Shown: piece by piece, positions 61,240 to 64,000 of the stretch
How the letters are laid out: every line of letters begins with the position of its first letter
Numbering within the stretch: position 1 is the stretch's first letter
Position numbers and translations under genes: made by a program
Assembly: GCA_963082975.1 (NCBI GenBank)
Contig: OY720347.1
Span: forward strand, 32,071,398 to 32,135,397
DNA from: Labia minor
Taxonomy: Eukaryota > Arthropoda > Insecta > Dermaptera > Spongiphoridae
Direction: 5' to 3'
DNA length: 64,000 nt
The notes under the pieces: model-generated
Databases searched by the model: none
What the model was told of the DNA's origin: nothing
Seen by the model: only the letters and a program-made list of their open reading frames with translations

Positions 61240-61390
61240 CACACAAGTATTGGTTTATACAACACAGTCCACATTGCATTAGTTCTTCAAAAATATTTTG
61301 CAAAACTCAATTCACATCGTTCTACAACCTCCGTATTCGCCTGATTTAGCACTTTACGAATTCTTCCATGTCAATAAACCCTCCTTGTTT
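61240..61390 (+). pseudogene. Mariner transposase C-terminal fragment
   Basis: One frame (61307 onward) reads HIVLQPPYSPDLALYEFF, the conserved PPYSPDLAP-D-FF block that holds the third catalytic Asp of mariner transposases. Here that Asp is replaced (LYE). Just upstream another frame reads VHIALVLQKYFAKLNSH, corresponding to the segment before this block, so a frameshift separates them. No termini are seen. Old, dead fragment in sowah intron 4. Confidence 0.65.
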
Positions 61391-62464
61391 ATTTTTTATT
61401 GAGATTATAAAAATTAAGTATTGAAGCGCTTTAAAGAAAAACATTGCCTGATTTCTTTTGACAATTGAAAAAATATTGTAATATTTCTGTTTGCAAAAAT
61501 ATGAATTCAAGATTTTAAAAGGAATAAACATTTTAAACTTTCCGAATTTTAAAATATTATTTTCAAAAACTTATGTGTGACTTGGCTAGAGCATAAATAC
61601 CTACATTATGGTAATTTAATATTTTATATTTAATATTTAATGCGATATTTACTTATTTATGAAAATTTTATAATCGATTGAGTTTTCTTTTATGAGTTAT
61701 GAATTGTTGATATTTTTCTAAGAAGTGATTTGATTAAATTCTATGAAAATGATTGTTCAACATAGACATTTAAGATATAATCTCTCACATCACTTTATGA
61801 CATAATTCTTATCATTAAAAAAACTTATTATTCAACATATTTTGGTTATTATTATTCCAGTCATAATATATTTATTCTTCAAGTTTTATAACTTTACAAG
61901 TTAATTAAGCTTTATGAATTATGCACTTCATAAATCATATCTAGTTTAAAATGTTTAAAAAAAAATAATTTCGCATTGTGGAAATAAGCTCATAAATTTC
62001 ACCGAAAATGGATTATAATTAATTTATGTAAAATTCCTATTTCTCTAATAGAGAGAAGTATTTTACAACTTCTCTTTGCATTGTTTCTAGTTTGAAATGT
62101 ATAATTTAGTTATTGGTATCTGCAACCACATTCACAGCTAAACTATACCTCTAATCTTTACTGAGCTTTAATTGAACACCTTCCAAAAACGAATAATCAT
62201 AAAAATTCTCGTTTTCAGTGAATATGTTTCGCGCATCTCGTTAATGTCGCCCTGCGCTTGGCTGTAGCTTTTAATTAACATTAAAATACTTGTCAGAAAC
62301 GTAATAATCCCATTATTCTAATTATTACCTCGAAGAAACTTTGGAAGGTTTAAAATACATTTTCTTGGCTTGCAAATTAAGATCTGGCTTTTAATTGTAC
62401 TCTAAGTTTACCTTTTATGACTTCAGACGATAATTTAATTAATAATATTTACGTTTCTTTGCAG
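61391..62464. other. End of sowah intron 4
   Basis: A/T-rich until about 62190. From 62200 to 62460 the sequence is less A/T-rich (for example tttcgcgcatctcg, gtcgccctgcgcttggc). It ends in a good acceptor, tttctttgcag. Confidence 0.45.
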
Positions 62465-62500
62465 ACTACCGAGGAGGAGGACTCGAGCTTCGCTAACACG
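62465..62500 (+). CDS. sowah: sowah exon 5 (36-bp micro-exon)
   Basis: Twelve codons (residues 259-270), TTEEEDSSFANT, between tttctttgcag and acg|gtaaat. The exon keeps phase 0 at both ends, matching exon 4. Its codons use G/C far more than the flanks (gaggaggaggactcgagc). Acidic, Ser-containing sequence fits a linker before the ankyrin repeats. It could be skipped without changing the frame. The assignment relies on splice sites, frame and composition, since it is too short for a family match. Confidence 0.6.
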
Positions 62501-63039
62501 GTAAATATAATATATATTTTAATTCAACAATATTTCTAAATTTAAAATCATATCATTACCACAAAAAAATAAAATAAGATAAAATAATACATAAATACTT
62601 AAATTCAGTTTTGTACTACCTCTATTCTATATTTTGGACATGGTTAAGTGCGAAAATAATATGTGATATAATTAATAAAAAAGATTTGATTATTTGATAT
62701 TTTATAGATAGGAAAACTTATTAACCGATTTGTGTAATTTGGATTGAATAATAATAATAATAATAATAATCTGTATTAGAAAAAATATTAATTTTATAAT
62801 ATATATTAATAAAGCTGTATTTTATTTCAAAAATAAAATAATCAAAAATATATTTCTAGTTTTGGTTATGGCGTCTAAGCATATGCAAAATTAGTTTCCA
62901 ATTTTTAGATATAAAAATGTATAAATATAAAAATGTTTAATATATATTATCTTTACTGTGAAACTAATTGAGGAGCAAACGATGGATAAACTAAGAATGA
63001 TGTGGGAAATCATTATATAAAAATGGATTTGATAGAACT
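62501..63039. other. sowah intron 5, AT-rich
   Basis: A/T-rich with an ATA/AAT run near 62751-62769. The gene continues beyond the window. Confidence 0.5.
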
Positions 63040-63135
63040 AGGAGACGATAGCAAAGTGGTAGTGCACAACAGGAATGTTGCTGATGCCCAATATTTTAAA
63101 GTTCAGTATACCTAATAAGATAGATAGATAGTTAA
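63040..63135 (+). repeat. Possible tRNA-like SINE with a GATA tail
   Basis: tagcaaagtggtag (63051-63064) fits box A. The box B region (aaagttcag, about 35 bases on) is poor. The unit ends in aataagatagatagatag (63114-63131), a tail like that of the two RTE-like LINE remnants. No target duplication was found. Confidence 0.4.
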
Positions 63136-63389
63136 TGATCCATCTTTCAGGCTCAATCACAATATTTATTAAATTTTGGGATAACATTAAAAAAATAATT
63201 ATCAATTACTTCATTAAAACCATCTTTACTATATTTATTCTTGAGCTTTTCTACTTATTCCTCAAAAGTAAATTTATGATGTATATTGTTATTATTATAT
63301 ACCATGAATAGCTAAATTGTCTGTTCATAATCCGAAAAGAGAAAACTAGCCTCTAGATTAATAATAGACAATACATAGTAAAAAATCTT

Positions 63390-63720
63390 GAAAAATGCTA
63401 AGGAATTCTCAAGTTCAGATGGGCATCGTGGGTGAAGAAGAACGTTCGATGGAAATGGCATTGGTGTTCCGTGGAGGTGGCGGGTTCCATGATTTGTCCA
63501 ACTTATCAGCCATCAGATGGGGATTAGGGCCACCAATGCCGCCAACACGCAGTGTCTGCTGACAGCTTAGCAAGTACTTTCAATCTCCTAAGACTTAAGG
63601 CTAACAGAATAGGCCGTCACCGATTTCAAGAATGATAACCCCCCAGGCAGATGTCGAGGACCCCACCCCGCTCTCGACTTGTCATGGTCAAGTCACGACC
63701 ACCATCTTTACATAAAAAAT
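63390..63720. other. GC-raised block of unknown origin
   Basis: About 330 bp clearly richer in G/C than its surroundings, with 'ggtggcgggttccatgattt' and 'gccaccaatgccgccaacac'. Frames on both strands give short peptide stretches but no recognised domain. It may be a transposon fragment or an intronic regulatory block. Confidence 0.3.
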
Positions 63721-64000
63721 TGTCAGAAAATCAGCCAAAATTTAATAATAAGGGCATCAGAGCATAAACGAAATTATACCTATAAAACAAATATTAGCAG
63801 ACGAGTTGTTGAACAACAATTTCACTATATCCAGAATTAAAAACAATAAAAAAAATCGAACTCTCATTCCTAGAATATCTATTTATTGATTTATTTTACC
63901 TGTCAATCACAAGCCATGGAATTTCATTATCAATGCACTTAATTTAAATATCAAATTCGAATTTGTTTATGCAAGCTTGTTGTTTCGTTGATAATTTGTT
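63721..64000. other. AT-rich end of window
   Basis: Nothing recognised; within sowah intron 5 if the gene model is right. Confidence 0.4.

Overview
The window looks like nuclear DNA from an AT-rich insect genome. The base is very A/T-rich by eye. Genes are broken into small exons by GT-AG introns, and SINEs, LINE remnants, mariner, hAT, piggyBac-like and Helentron-like repeats lie between them. There are no operons, rRNA genes, CRISPR arrays or intact tRNA genes. The transposon set and the gene content point to an arthropod; the order cannot be fixed from the sequence alone.

Gene content is sparse. One gene is recognised with good confidence: a sosondowah (SOWAH-family) gene on the + strand. 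It starts at 37076, five coding exons can be placed (37076-37202, 37339-37403, 37482-37934, 41034-41162, 62465-62500; 270 codons, all frames consistent), and it runs off the right edge. Its ankyrin repeats, expected from the family, should lie beyond the window. The last visible intron is about 21.3 kb and fills most of the right half. A second gene is implied on the - strand by a 35-codon first coding exon (11351-11455) that ends in a perfect CAG|GTAAGC donor, inside the only strong CpG island of the window (about 11340-11770). Its product is not recognised; later exons would lie at lower coordinates, in or beyond the 0-11 kb region.

Layout: 0-11 kb is AT-rich with one SINE (5378-5681), one Helentron-like element (7649-8279) and one GC-raised block (8590-9060). 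11.3-13.5 kb holds the CpG island, the first exon and an upstream CCAAT-containing block. 15.3-34.3 kb is a repeat cluster: Helentron-like families A and B, two internally deleted mariners, two RTE-like LINE remnants, a GACA microsatellite element and a large TTAA-flanked foldback element. 37.0-62.5 kb is the sowah gene, whose introns hold two well bounded hAT-type MITEs, a third less certain MITE, a TA-flanked MITE pair, a SINE with a 13-bp target duplication, more Helentron-like copies, and several GC-raised non-repetitive islands that are candidates for regulatory DNA.

The most interesting signal is in the repeats. Three families (A, B, C) share one architecture: subterminal inverted repeats, a GTCY or GT microsatellite followed by a conserved 'GATGAAATTTGGTA' core, and a short terminal 3' hairpin. 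This matches non-autonomous Helentrons (DINE-1/HINE type). Families A and B have fused into a chimera found twice with the same junctions, and most family A copies carry two perfect TGACGTCA (CREB/ATF) sites spaced exactly 20 bp apart.
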